A DNA stretch of 64,000 bases from G963704535 sp963704535 (GCA_963704535.1 OY969916.1:2046001-2110000); one strand, 5' to 3'. Positions 52,602 through 61,631 are shown, counted from the first letter of the stretch. Numbers and translations are program-made. The notes: a model not told the origin generated them from the letters alone.

Positions 52602-53875
52602 TGGATCTCTGGGATGAGTTCGAGCATACCATCAAGTCGATCCAGGGAGCAGGCCGCTCCAGCGATCTGGCCAAGGCATGCTTGCGGGGGATCGCGCTGC
52701 TCAGGGAGCTGCCGGATAAAGCCGAGCTGTTTGGCGCCTTCCGCGAGGACCACCCGCCCCCCGCCAATGGGACCGAGGCCGCCCAGAGCTGGCTGCATGC
52801 GCTCAACGGGGCGATCCGGCAAGCACTGGTGAACCAACTCAGCCTGGCGCTAAAAACCATGCACATGACCCACGGTCTACGCGAGTTCTTCCCGTTCGAC
52901 GAGACGACCACATTGCTCGACGTCGAGCGGCATTTGCTCCGATCGTACCGCCACTCGATCAATGAGTATATTACTCGATCCACGCCAGATCTACTTCCTG
53001 ACGAACCCCTGCGCCTGGATTTCTATTCCGGCGTTCCTAGCGGGGAGGGCATGGCACGCCCGCTTGATCCTGAGACCAGGGTAAGCACGCTTCCAGAGGC
53101 CGATACCGACGGCGTGTACTGGTGGCCGCGGGCCAAAGAGAATGCAATACGACAGCGCAACACACCTGACGGGTTATTACTTAGCCAGGCCATGCTAGAT
53201 CTGAGGACTGCCGCACGTGAGCAAGCAACGCCCATATACTCTCTCGCGGACTACGGATCGTTCGCACAGCCTCCCAGCAACACTGCGTTTGGATTATCCG
53301 GTCGCGTCCAGGCACTTAGCACCAGGTTGCTCTTTGTAGATAATGTATGGGCAGGCAGCGCTTATCTGCCCGAAATTCCCGAGCAGCCATCTGATCACTC
53401 CTCGTTAAGCCCAGCGCTTCGGGAGGCCCTGAAGGCGCGCTTAGATCGCATTACGGCGTCGAGCCAGTCTATCGCGACATCGTTTGCCGACGCCAACCCG
53501 CTGGATGTCTCCGTTCTGAATGCTATGGTCAACCGTTCAGGTCAATTCAACTTATTGAATCACTTCGCGTCGTCGAGTCGGTCTGTCGGGATACAAGTAT
53601 CCATTGTGAACCACTGGGATGTCTCCGTTCCGAACACTGCGAGCCTTTTAGGTCGTGATTTATGGAGCAATTGGCTTAGTCAGGACATTGTGCGCGTTTC
53701 CATGACCGACCCTAATGTCGAGTTGGACTTCGGCGACAAATTGAAGAAAGAACGATTACAGGAACTGGAGGAGAAGTTCAATAACCCTGGTTTCCAGTCG
53801 CCCACACGCAGCAAGGGCAGCAAATCCGCTCACGCCAACAGTCGAGCGCGGCGCCAGAAACGCGGGCGCGGCTGA
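52598..53875 (+). CDS. Unrecognised protein of the caspase/E1-E2-JAB operon
   Basis: A 425-residue soluble protein with no family I can name. Its start overlaps the caspase gene by 4 bases, so the two are translationally coupled. The N-terminal 160 residues look helical (LWDEFEHTIKSIQGAG, ALVNQLSLALKTMHMTHGLR). The middle holds mixed alpha/beta sequence including RLLFVDNVWAGSAYLPEIP. Late segments VGIQVSIVNHWDVSVPNTASL and VRVSMTDPNVELDF read as beta strands. The tail is strongly basic (KGSKSAHANSRARRQKRGRG) and could bind nucleic acid. Position inside the operon suggests a sensor, adaptor or modification target, but that is inference. Confidence 0.75.
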   Translation: MMDLWDEFEHTIKSIQGAGRSSDLAKACLRGIALLRELPDKAELFGAFREDHPPPANGTEAAQSWLHALNGAIRQALVNQLSLALKTMHMTHGLREFFPFDETTTLLDVERHLLRSYRHSINEYITRSTPDLLPDEPLRLDFYSGVPSGEGMARPLDPETRVSTLPEADTDGVYWWPRAKENAIRQRNTPDGLLLSQAMLDLRTAAREQATPIYSLADYGSFAQPPSNTAFGLSGRVQALSTRLLFVDNVWAGSAYLPEIPEQPSDHSSLSPALREALKARLDRITASSQSIATSFADANPLDVSVLNAMVNRSGQFNLLNHFASSSRSVGIQVSIVNHWDVSVPNTASLLGRDLWSNWLSQDIVRVSMTDPNVELDFGDKLKKERLQELEEKFNNPGFQSPTRSKGSKSAHANSRARRQKRGRG

Positions 53876-53897
53876 AGCATCACACCAGGAGGTATGC

Positions 53898-55472
53898 ATG
53901 AGTGACCTCGTGCAATATCTAGAGACCTTACAGAAGCCGGTCAGCAGGGAGCTGCTACAGAATTTCGAGAGTGTCCAGCAATATGCCCGGTCGATCTTCA
54001 AGCAGATCGACGTGTTGTCCCAGGAGCGGCACAACCGCTTGTACAACCCGCAGCAACATGCCGAGGAAGTGAGCGCCCTCTGCGCGCGGCTGCTGCCGAA
54101 ACACCGGCTAGGGGAGCTGGATGAGCAGATCAATTGTGTGGAGGTATTGGTCCTATTGGCAGGGGCATGGCTGCACGAGATCGGCCTGGCCGAATCCGGC
54201 GCCGAGGAGGCATACAACGTACATTCGGCGCGCTGGGTCTGGGATGAGGAGATGGGCAGCACGCGTGTCGCCGGCCTCGATCCAGGGCTGGCGGCGGCGG
54301 TCGCGCATGTGTGCCGCGCGCATCGCGACCACACTCGCACCGGGGAAGTCGTGTCCACGCTCAACCCCAGCCAGTTACAGAACATGCATTGGAAAAATTA
54401 CCGTATCCGTGTGCCGGTTCTGGCGGCGATCTTGCGCACCGCATTTCTGCTGGAGGTCTTCTATCATCGCCGCGCCGCCGACCTTGGCCCAAACACCCCA
54501 CCCGAGATCGCGCGGTTCTGGGTGGAGAAGGGAGCAATCAGCGCCTTTGCTATTGAGGAGGAGCGCGGGATCATCATGGTTCGGCTCTCGGAAAACGCCA
54601 ACTCCTCGGAATGGCTGCGCCAGGCGGCGCAGCGCTGGAGCGAGCACGTCAACCGTGAGTTCGCCGAGCGGGCGATGGCGCTGCTGGCCGAGTTCAAGCT
54701 GGCCTACCGCGAGAAACTGGTCACGCTTCCACAGCCCGACGCGCCGGAAAAGGCAACTGAGGGTGACAAGAGCGCCCAAGCGCTTGATCTGTTCCGCCAG
54801 GACACTGCCCATGTGATTGCCCGCAGGAATGAGCTGGGCGGCTGGGAGTTGAAGACCAGCGGCGATCTTTTTCCTTTGCTTCAGCGCACCTTGATCGATG
54901 AGCGAGGGCGCGTGATCGAGCTTCAGATCGCGCCTGGTGTTCACTATCCCAGCGAGCCGCCGACGGCCAAAAGTGTGCCGCGCATCGCCCGGCTCCAGTT
55001 TCAGAATTCGGGTCTCTACGAAGGAAGCGCGATCTACCATTGGAAGGAGGCGATCGTGCGGGGCAGCGCCAGCGCGCTGGTCGAGCTGTGCGAGGAGCTG
55101 CGACGCTTTGAAAGCGCCGAGCAGACGTTTGCGGCCCACGCACAGGCGCTTCCGCGCGAGCCACGCAACTGGGTCTTGACCGAGTCCAAAGGGAACCTGT
55201 CCGTTCGCCTGACGCGGGTACTGACCACCGGCCAGATGACACGCACCATCAGCCTACTCACCCATCCCTCGTATCCCCTGTGGCCCCCCACGATCGAAGG
55301 GCTGAAGGAGCTGGAAGCGGTATCGGGCCGGACGATCGGGTCGGCGGATGCGCTTGTCGAGCGCTGGCGCGTGAGTATGGACAGCGGCAACCCGCTTGAA
55401 GTCTTTCTGAACTGGTTAGACAGCCGGATCACCGAGATCGAACAGGCTCTCCGCAGCCGGAACGGTGCCTGA
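53898..55472 (+). CDS. HD-domain protein with C-terminal E2-like segments
   Basis: A 524-residue protein. Residues 40-260 form an HD-like domain: YNPQQHAEEVSAL (His54), GAWLHEIGLAES (His93-Glu94 in place of the HD doublet), NVHSARWVWDEEMG, and AHVCRAHRDH. HD-type metal chemistry may therefore be altered. Residues about 295-405 and 425-515 each contain the ubiquitin-conjugating-fold hallmark of a strand, a YPxxPP turn and a distal Trp or helix (HYPSEPP at 349-355, SYPLWPP at 458-464). Neither has an obvious catalytic Cys after the turn, so they may be inactive E2/RWD-like binding modules. AGGAGG lies 6 bases before the ATG. Confidence 0.8.
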   Translation: MSDLVQYLETLQKPVSRELLQNFESVQQYARSIFKQIDVLSQERHNRLYNPQQHAEEVSALCARLLPKHRLGELDEQINCVEVLVLLAGAWLHEIGLAESGAEEAYNVHSARWVWDEEMGSTRVAGLDPGLAAAVAHVCRAHRDHTRTGEVVSTLNPSQLQNMHWKNYRIRVPVLAAILRTAFLLEVFYHRRAADLGPNTPPEIARFWVEKGAISAFAIEEERGIIMVRLSENANSSEWLRQAAQRWSEHVNREFAERAMALLAEFKLAYREKLVTLPQPDAPEKATEGDKSAQALDLFRQDTAHVIARRNELGGWELKTSGDLFPLLQRTLIDERGRVIELQIAPGVHYPSEPPTAKSVPRIARLQFQNSGLYEGSAIYHWKEAIVRGSASALVELCEELRRFESAEQTFAAHAQALPREPRNWVLTESKGNLSVRLTRVLTTGQMTRTISLLTHPSYPLWPPTIEGLKELEAVSGRTIGSADALVERWRVSMDSGNPLEVFLNWLDSRITEIEQALRSRNGA

Positions 55473-55553
55473 ATGAGCAAAGGCCCATGATGTGAAGCCG
55501 TATGGCGCTCGTGCCGATGCGAGAGCCGCAAGTTATGTAGAGTGAGGTAGTAC

Positions 55554-56240
55554 GTGGAACAAGATCCGAAGAGCTTGATATTCCGAAATAAGAACCTCCA
55601 AGCGGATGAACCCTATCGCTATGAAGAATTGGAAGGAAAGACCTTCGACCAGATCGCGATCGATCTGTGGGATCGGATGCGGCGCAAAAAAGTTGGAAGT
55701 GGCTTCCGCGCCAATGTCGATTCATCGGAGCGGTACGCGGCCCGGCAGTCGGCCAAGTTCTCCTGGAAGCCGCCGACCGGCACCGGCTTTCAGCCGATTA
55801 ACGGGGCGCGCGGCGTGCTCGAATTTCTCCACGAAACAGGCGCGCGCGAGATCTTCTACTACTTCGAGCCGATCGGCGGGGCCGGCTACACCGATTTTCA
55901 GCGCCATGCCCAGGAGATCATACAGCGGCCGCGCGAGTTTGGCACATGGAAGTTGGAGTTAAGCCGGGATGGAATACCACAGATCAAGAAGGTGGTCCTG
56001 GACAAGTTTCGCCGGCAGGTCCACGTGTTTATTCAACCATTGCCGCGCTATCCTGATATGCCGCCGCGCGTAGTCACCAGGCCGCCGGTCCAGGATGCGT
56101 GCTTTAGTACTACTACCGGCGAATTAGGATGGGCACGAGCAACTGAAACCGGACAGATGATCTGGTCCGAGCACACCCGAGCCGGCAACCCGCTGGCCGA
56201 GCTCCTCGACGAACTGCGGCGTAAGTACCACGTATTTTGA
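55554..56240 (+). CDS. E2-like (ubiquitin-conjugating-fold) protein
   Basis: A 228-residue protein with GTG start at 55554, preceded by GTGAGGTAG. The C-terminal half has E2 character: KKVVLDKFRRQVHVFIQPLP strands, YPDMPP at 166-171, then Cys183 in PPVQDACFSTTTGELGW, a conserved-type Trp and a closing helix (GNPLAELLDELRRKY). Cys183 is the candidate thioester residue. The N-terminal 130 residues are not recognised. Placement just before the JAB-E1 gene fits the E2 position in bacterial ubiquitin-like operons. The assignment rests on motif reading only. Confidence 0.7.
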   Translation: MEQDPKSLIFRNKNLQADEPYRYEELEGKTFDQIAIDLWDRMRRKKVGSGFRANVDSSERYAARQSAKFSWKPPTGTGFQPINGARGVLEFLHETGAREIFYYFEPIGGAGYTDFQRHAQEIIQRPREFGTWKLELSRDGIPQIKKVVLDKFRRQVHVFIQPLPRYPDMPPRVVTRPPVQDACFSTTTGELGWARATETGQMIWSEHTRAGNPLAELLDELRRKYHVF

Positions 56241-56265
56241 GCTTGACTGTATCCAGAGGTATAAA

Positions 56266-58401
56266 ATGAAAGTTCGCCTGCGCTCGCACATCCTCTTCGA
56301 GATTGCCTCGGAGCTGGAGTTTGGCCGGAAACCCTACCGTCAGGAAGAAGGAGGCTACCTGGCCGGCCGGTTCGATGGTGAAACCGTGGAGATCGTGAAC
56401 TACTGGCGTGATCTGAACGCGGAGCGAACTGCCGGCTCGATTCGGCTTCGCGAGGCCCATCTGGACTACGTGAGCGAGGAGATCGAGCGGAGCAGAGATC
56501 CGAGCTTATATCTGGCCGGCACCTGGCACATCCATCCGCCTGGCTATGGGTCGCAGTGCTCGTATGTCGATGCTGAGTATCTCTTCCTGGATCATTCTCT
56601 GATTCAGGCCGGGGGGCTGACAAACGCTCGCTTGCCCCAAGCCCACCTGGTCCTTAGTTGGAACGCTCTGCGCGACTACCACTTCTACGGCCTACAGGTC
56701 GAGATACCAGGACTATCACGCGCGCTGGTGAAGCCGCAGGATGAGCACCTGCACGCGATCGAGACCGCACTCCAGCGGCGCTACCAGGCAGGCATCCTTG
56801 TGCGGGATAAGGAACTGCGGGTCGAGCCCTACCTTGGCCCCGCGATTCACGACGCATTCGCCGCCGGGACCCTGGAAGGATTCTTCTGGTTCTTTCCATA
56901 CGAGGCGATTGACGACGACGTAGAACGCGTGTATCTGGCCAACTTTCTGCACCACGTGCGGCAAGGCGACCAACGCCTCGATCGGTCCATCCATAAGATG
57001 AATAAGCAGACCGATCCTGACGCGGCACCAATATTCTTACCGGACTCTCTGCACTCTATCTTGCAAGCAAACCTGCAACTGAATCAGCCCACACATAAGC
57101 ACAAGCCGAAACTCGTGAATCCGCGCCTGAAGCCGAAGCGCCATACCGATCTCGTCTACTACCGGCTCACCCGCGCGAATGGTGCCATCAACGTCTCTGC
57201 GGAAAGGCTCCATTACTCGCTGAACGCGCGACCGGCGCGGGCGATCCACGTGCCGTGCCAAGTCACTGAAGAGATCACTGTCCTGGTAGCGAACCCCGAT
57301 ACCCCGGAAAAGGGCAGCGACAATCTAGGCGTCCAGCCACAAGCTACCGTGGGCGACATCGGTCGGAGGCTGCAAGCAGCCTATACCTTGGAGACCCCAC
57401 CACTCCTTTCGGCCCGGCGGCCACCACATGAGGAGCAGAAGTGGCGTCAGCGAACGGTCGTAGATGAGTTCGGCGAAGTGCTCCTGCCCGATGATGTACC
57501 GATCGCCGAATTGCTCGATGGGCATTCGAGCGGCACCGTACAACTATCCTGGCGAAGTTCGGACTTACATCCAGACACCGTCTATAAGCTGCGCACCCAG
57601 CGCCTCTACGGTCTCGGGTACGACAGCAAACGTCTCGCGCAGTCGACGGTACTGGTTGCCGGTCTCGGGCTGCTGGGAAGCGAGGTTATTACGCTTCTTG
57701 CTGCGGTCGGCGTCGGCAATCTCATCCTGGTCGATCGCGGAGTCGTCGATTTCACGAATATCTATCGACAGCGACTCTACACCCGTAAAGATGTGTATCA
57801 AGCAAAAGTAGATGTCGCCGCGCAGCTTTTGTCGGGCATCGGGACCGAGGTGAGCGCACACCGTCTCTCCATCCCAACCGTATCCAGTCCTATGCAAGAT
57901 GCTCAGGAGCGGTTGTCCGAGTTGGAGGGCCTGGTGGCTCGGGCCAATATCGTGATTGGCGCGCTGGATTCTTTTTCGGGGCGGGCGGTGCTCCAGGCGC
58001 TGTGCTTGAAGAATAAGGTGCCTTTTCTGTCGGTCGCGCTGGATCTCTTCGATGCGATCGGGCTAACGCAGGCGACCCTATTCCTGTCGCTACCCGATCG
58101 GCCCGGCTGCTATGCGTGCGGGCGTAAGCTGGTGCCTGCGCGAGACAGTGGCGTATGCACAATCGCACCGCTGGAGTTTCCGCCGATCATCGGCGGGCTG
58201 GCGTTTCGTCTGATCATGAACATCCTTCATAACCAGGTCAGCAGCGCACAGGCATATCAGATCTACTCAAATCTGAACATCGAGGAGCAGGATCTTGCGA
58301 GCGCCGATCCGCAGTGTGAGATCTGCGGTACCAATGGGCTCATGGCGCGGAACGACGCCGAACTCTACCGGCGTATCCAGACCTGGTTCAACGGGGCCTG
58401 A
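56266..58401 (+). CDS. JAB/MPN deconjugase - ubiquitin-like - E1 (ThiF) triple fusion
   Basis: A 711-residue fusion. Residues 1-150 are a JAB/MPN metalloprotease: Glu27/28 in QEEGGYLAGR, His88-x-His90 in TWHIHPPGYG, then Ser99 and Asp102. The His-Ser spacing is one longer than usual. Residues about 335-430 read as a beta-grasp ubiquitin-like domain: EEITVLVAN strand, ATVGDIGRRLQAAY helix, TVVDEFGEVL, LPDDVPIAELLDG and TVQLSWR. Residues 445-711 are an E1/ThiF adenylation domain: VAGLGLLGSEV, LVDRGVVDFTNIYRQRLY with Asp490 and Arg501, Lys514, zinc pairs CYAC and CEIC, and candidate catalytic Cys631 in DSGVCTIAPLE. It could activate and remove a ubiquitin-like modifier. AGAGG precedes the ATG. 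Confidence 0.88.
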   Translation: MKVRLRSHILFEIASELEFGRKPYRQEEGGYLAGRFDGETVEIVNYWRDLNAERTAGSIRLREAHLDYVSEEIERSRDPSLYLAGTWHIHPPGYGSQCSYVDAEYLFLDHSLIQAGGLTNARLPQAHLVLSWNALRDYHFYGLQVEIPGLSRALVKPQDEHLHAIETALQRRYQAGILVRDKELRVEPYLGPAIHDAFAAGTLEGFFWFFPYEAIDDDVERVYLANFLHHVRQGDQRLDRSIHKMNKQTDPDAAPIFLPDSLHSILQANLQLNQPTHKHKPKLVNPRLKPKRHTDLVYYRLTRANGAINVSAERLHYSLNARPARAIHVPCQVTEEITVLVANPDTPEKGSDNLGVQPQATVGDIGRRLQAAYTLETPPLLSARRPPHEEQKWRQRTVVDEFGEVLLPDDVPIAELLDGHSSGTVQLSWRSSDLHPDTVYKLRTQRLYGLGYDSKRLAQSTVLVAGLGLLGSEVITLLAAVGVGNLILVDRGVVDFTNIYRQRLYTRKDVYQAKVDVAAQLLSGIGTEVSAHRLSIPTVSSPMQDAQERLSELEGLVARANIVIGALDSFSGRAVLQALCLKNKVPFLSVALDLFDAIGLTQATLFLSLPDRPGCYACGRKLVPARDSGVCTIAPLEFPPIIGGLAFRLIMNILHNQVSSAQAYQIYSNLNIEEQDLASADPQCEICGTNGLMARNDAELYRRIQTWFNGA

Positions 58402-58436
58402 CGACCTATCCGCACCTTCAAGCCAACACTGAAGGA

Positions 58437-60404
58437 TCAGGTGATTGGTAGCTCGATCAGCTCCAGCCGCGCCAGGAGCTTGAAGTACTCGACCAGCCCC
58501 TCGGCGTCGCGCACGCCGGTCTCCAGCTCGACCAGGTCGAGGATCTCGGCCAGGGTGCGGCGCCCGTCGGCCCAGTAGAGCGCCACATCGGCGGGCAGGT
58601 CGGTGAACTTGCCGTGGCGGCGGAGCATCATCTGGGCGGCGGCGCGCTCATCGGCGGGCAGCCGGCGCAGGTGCGGGCGCAGGTTCACCGGGCCGCGGTA
58701 GCGACGCAGCGGGACCAAGCGCGCCTCCGCGTCGAGCAGCCCGGCGTCGTCTTCGCCGTGCCAATCGCCCAGGATATCGCGGGCGCGCGACCAGGCCGAA
58801 TCGGCGATCGCGCGGGCGGCCGCGCGCCACGGCTGCGTGTCGAAGGCCGGGTCGAGCCGCCGCAGGCTCTCCAGCGCGACCTCCTGGCGGTCGAGCCGGA
58901 AGGCGACCCGCCGCTCCCAGGGCGGCCCCTCCGGCTCAACGCCGCCCAAAGTCGCCGTGATCGCGCTTTGGAGCTTACGGGCCAGGCGCATCTCGAAGCG
59001 CGTGGTCATCTCGCGCGCCAGCCAGGCCACCTCGCGCGGGCCGGCGTTGGCGGCGAAGTAGGCGTAGGTGGCAGCCAGCGCCGTGGCCCGGCCGAGCGCG
59101 GCCGGCGACACCTTGTCGAGCGTGTCGGCGGTGGTGTGGTAGAAGCGATCGGGCCACTGGATCAGCAGCGGCGCGGGGATGCCCACCGACGGATCGCCCA
59201 GGATGTAGTGGTCGCTACCGTTGGAGTAGGGCACGACGGCGTGGCGGAACAGCGGAAATTCGCCCTGGCCGGCAAAGCTGTGAGCCTGGCCGAAGTAGCC
59301 CTCGCGCAGCGCCTCCAGCAGCGGCGCGGCGAAGCTCGGCAGCGCGTCGGAGGTGCGCACCAGCAGCCAGGAACTGCCGCACTGCTCCTGGTCCTCGCCG
59401 ACCATGTCGAGGTTGAGGCCGGCGACGATGCGCGGCAGGTCGTCCTCGTGGGCGGCCAGGTACAGGTAGGTGCCGGTCATCTCGGGGATCCATAGGAAGC
59501 GGATGCCGCGCCGGGGTCGGGGCAGGTGCCCGCCGGCGACCAGCGTGTGCAGCGCGCGGGCGGCCTCCATCACTGCCGCTGCCCCGCTGGCGTTGTCATT
59601 GGCGAACGGCGCCGGGTGGCACAAGTGGCCTACCACCAGCACTTCCTCGTAGGTCTCGCCCGGCACGTAGGCCGTGACCGCCTCGAAGCTGCCATCGGCG
59701 AAGTGGCTGCGCACATTGGCGCGCACGCGCACCGGCTCCTCAAGCCGGTGGCCACGCTCGACCAGGCGGCGCAGCTCGGCGCCGGCGCGCGGGCTGAGCG
59801 CGAACCCGAACGCGCGCGTCTCGCCGCCCCACCACCACCACGAGGCATACTGGATATCGTCCTGCAAGTCGCCGGGCGGGCAGATCTCGGGCACGCTGCG
59901 CATGCCGTCGAAGATCAGGCCGGCGGCGCCGAACTGCTCGATTGCCAGGTGGTGGACCGCGACCGGCATGCTTTTCGTCAGCACTAGCTTGCCGCGCACA
60001 TCGAGCCCCTCGTAGTGCTCGGCGCGATCGCCGCCATCGACAATCACGACCTCGTACTCGCCGGCAGCCGGCGCGCTGCGCGGTATCAGCGAGAGCGGGA
60101 CGGCGCGGTAGTCGGCCAGGCGGCGCGTCCGGCCGCCCGGCTCGACCAGATCCAGCGTCGCCTCGTCGCACCACCACTCCTGGAACAGCGGCTCGCCCCA
60201 TGCCTGCGCGCCCTCGCGGGCCGGGTAGCGCTCGATCTCGCTCGCGACGCCCCACTGCTGAAGGGTCGTATGCACCCACTCGGCCGCCTCGCGGTACATT
60301 GGGCTGGCCTGGATGCGGTGCCATTGGCTGATGCGGGCAACCAGGTTCTTGGCGGCGACGCCGGAGACTTCGGCATTGAGCATAGCAAGGAGCGTCTGGT
60401 ACAT
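58437..60404 (-). CDS. M28 family aminopeptidase with PA domain and DUF4910-like C-terminus
   Basis: A 655-residue zinc peptidase. The N-terminal helices and PA insert (VVIVDGGDRAEHYEGLDVRG) precede the metallopeptidase core: VVGHLCHPAPFANDNASGAA (zinc His and bridging Asp), RFLWIPEMTGTYLY (catalytic Glu region), LNLDMVGEDQ, and a final zinc His in WPDRFYHTTADTLDKV. The C-terminal about 200 residues are DUF4910-like with a winged-helix end (LPADVALYWADGRRTLAEIL). No signal peptide is seen. The likely start, ATG 60404, follows GAAGG. It converges with the E1 fusion gene, 35 bases apart. Confidence 0.88.
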   Translation of the reverse strand: MYQTLLAMLNAEVSGVAAKNLVARISQWHRIQASPMYREAAEWVHTTLQQWGVASEIERYPAREGAQAWGEPLFQEWWCDEATLDLVEPGGRTRRLADYRAVPLSLIPRSAPAAGEYEVVIVDGGDRAEHYEGLDVRGKLVLTKSMPVAVHHLAIEQFGAAGLIFDGMRSVPEICPPGDLQDDIQYASWWWWGGETRAFGFALSPRAGAELRRLVERGHRLEEPVRVRANVRSHFADGSFEAVTAYVPGETYEEVLVVGHLCHPAPFANDNASGAAAVMEAARALHTLVAGGHLPRPRRGIRFLWIPEMTGTYLYLAAHEDDLPRIVAGLNLDMVGEDQEQCGSSWLLVRTSDALPSFAAPLLEALREGYFGQAHSFAGQGEFPLFRHAVVPYSNGSDHYILGDPSVGIPAPLLIQWPDRFYHTTADTLDKVSPAALGRATALAATYAYFAANAGPREVAWLAREMTTRFEMRLARKLQSAITATLGGVEPEGPPWERRVAFRLDRQEVALESLRRLDPAFDTQPWRAAARAIADSAWSRARDILGDWHGEDDAGLLDAEARLVPLRRYRGPVNLRPHLRRLPADERAAAQMMLRRHGKFTDLPADVALYWADGRRTLAEILDLVELETGVRDAEGLVEYFKLLARLELIELPIT

Positions 60405-60482
60405 TGGAGAGCCTTCTTTTCTAGCGTTGTACTTGTTAAGCTCAGGGAGCGGCACGTGGTTGGGCGGCCCAATCAGGTCTGA

Positions 60483-60827
60483 TTATGGCGTTGCAAGGGA
60501 GACAAGCGTGTTAAGCTTTTGGAGGACTTCCGCGACCGCTGGCGCCGGCAGCGTACAAATGAAGCTGGCATTCCGCGCGCGCCAATCTAAGCTCTTGACT
60601 TGGTCGGACAATATGGCGCCTGTGACTGCTAAACCAGCCGGCAGGACCACCTCGAACGGATAACCCTTGATCTGATTCGTAATTGGACACAGAATGGCTA
60701 GACCGACTCTGCCATTGTACGCTGCCGGTGATACAATGAGCGCTGGCCGACGATCTGCCTGCTCGTGGCCTGCTTGCGGATTGAGCGTGATCCACACCGC
60801 ATCACCGCGCTCCGGTACATATGGCAT
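60483..60827 (-). CDS. mazF: MazF/PemK-type endoribonuclease toxin
   Basis: A 114-residue type II toxin of the MazF family, an mRNA interferase. It starts MPYVPERGDAVWITLNPQAG, the standard N-terminus, followed by HEQADRRPALIVSPAAYNGR, LAILCPITNQIKGYPFEV and ILSDQVKSLDWRAR, all family signatures. It overlaps the end of the antitoxin gene, as in mazEF operons. GTG codons at 60833 and 60836 are possible alternative starts. The antitoxin upstream should neutralise it and repress the operon. Confidence 0.93.
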   Translation of the reverse strand: MPYVPERGDAVWITLNPQAGHEQADRRPALIVSPAAYNGRVGLAILCPITNQIKGYPFEVVLPAGLAVTGAILSDQVKSLDWRARNASFICTLPAPAVAEVLQKLNTLVSLATP

Positions 60828-60829
60828 GC

Positions 60830-61072
60830 TCACCACACCTCGTTGCCCACAGCCACGCCAGTATCATGTTCGTCGTGCAGATTAGCATCAGTAATACCAG
60901 CGAGTAACGCTTCCAGTGTTAGAGGTGGTGTCAAGAGCGGCGTGACGACGAGCTTGCCATCCACGAGCGCTACATCGACAACAGCATCTTGGTCAAGCCC
61001 CGCTTCGAGTGCGAACGACTTGGGAATGCGGAGAGCCAGGCTATTTCCCCATTTCTGGATTCGGGTCTTCAT
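60830..61072 (-). CDS. mazE: MazE-type antitoxin (AbrB/SpoVT domain)
   Basis: An 80-residue antitoxin. The N-terminus MKTRIQKWGNSLALRIPKSF is the swapped-hairpin DNA-binding motif of MazE. VDVALVDGKLVVTPL completes the barrel, and the acidic tail (ITDANLHDEHDTG) would wrap MazF. The chosen ATG, 61072, gives the conserved start. The gene is followed directly by mazF. Autoregulation through the AbrB domain is typical; the operator would lie in 61073-61256, where I see no clear palindrome. Confidence 0.93.
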   Translation of the reverse strand: MKTRIQKWGNSLALRIPKSFALEAGLDQDAVVDVALVDGKLVVTPLLTPPLTLEALLAGITDANLHDEHDTGVAVGNEVW

Positions 61073-61256
61073 CGAACAATCTCCTACGAGTAGATACAAA
61101 GAAGATACACGATCCTTGAAGTTTTAGCAAGGCGATGGTTGTCTGTAAGATTGGCTGTGTCATCCCATTACCCCCTCGCACGCAAAGCGGTCAGGTTGGA
61201 GCGACGTATTGGGCGGCGGTTAGTCAGGTGGTATCTCTCGCGGAAAATCTCCGTTG

Positions 61257-61631
61257 TCACGTTCGATCTCTACTTTTTCGTAACACATCTGACGCGGAGA
61301 GGATTTCGACAATAATCGTCGGATTTGTCAGCGTATCGTGTATAGCGTCGGTGAATTGTGGTTGCCCACACACAATCACCACATCAGGATAAGTGTTGAG
61401 TCCCGTCCGAAGCACTTTGATACGCATATCACTGGGATACACGCGACATGGCTTGCGACGAAGTTGACTATGTAGGGTGGCAATAGTATTGCCTGCAATG
61501 AGGTTATGCGGCTCCTTCGCACTAGTCCTGGCGTAGATACGCCCGCGATAGTATTCATGCCTGATTGGGCTGGCACGCTCGTAGACAATGTACTCTTCCT
61601 CAGAAAGAGTTGGTATTGGTTGTGCAGTCAT
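61257..61631 (-). pseudogene. Truncated Uma2 (DUF820) gene
   Basis: 124 residues from MTAQPIPTLSEEEYIVYERA through YPSDMRIKVL, TYPDVVIVCG and TIIVEILSAS, then the family sequence stops and 11 unrelated residues follow. The missing part is the RGRKF and final strand segment present in the intact copy at 25827-26417. It is therefore a 3'-truncated remnant, with a good GGAG ribosome-binding site still present. Confidence 0.82.

Noticed and set aside
51087..58401. Type II CBASS
   Set aside because: E1, E2 and JAB parts are present, but there is no CD-NTase or nucleotide-activated effector with a SAVED/CARF-like sensor in the operon, and E1 is fused to JAB rather than to E2.
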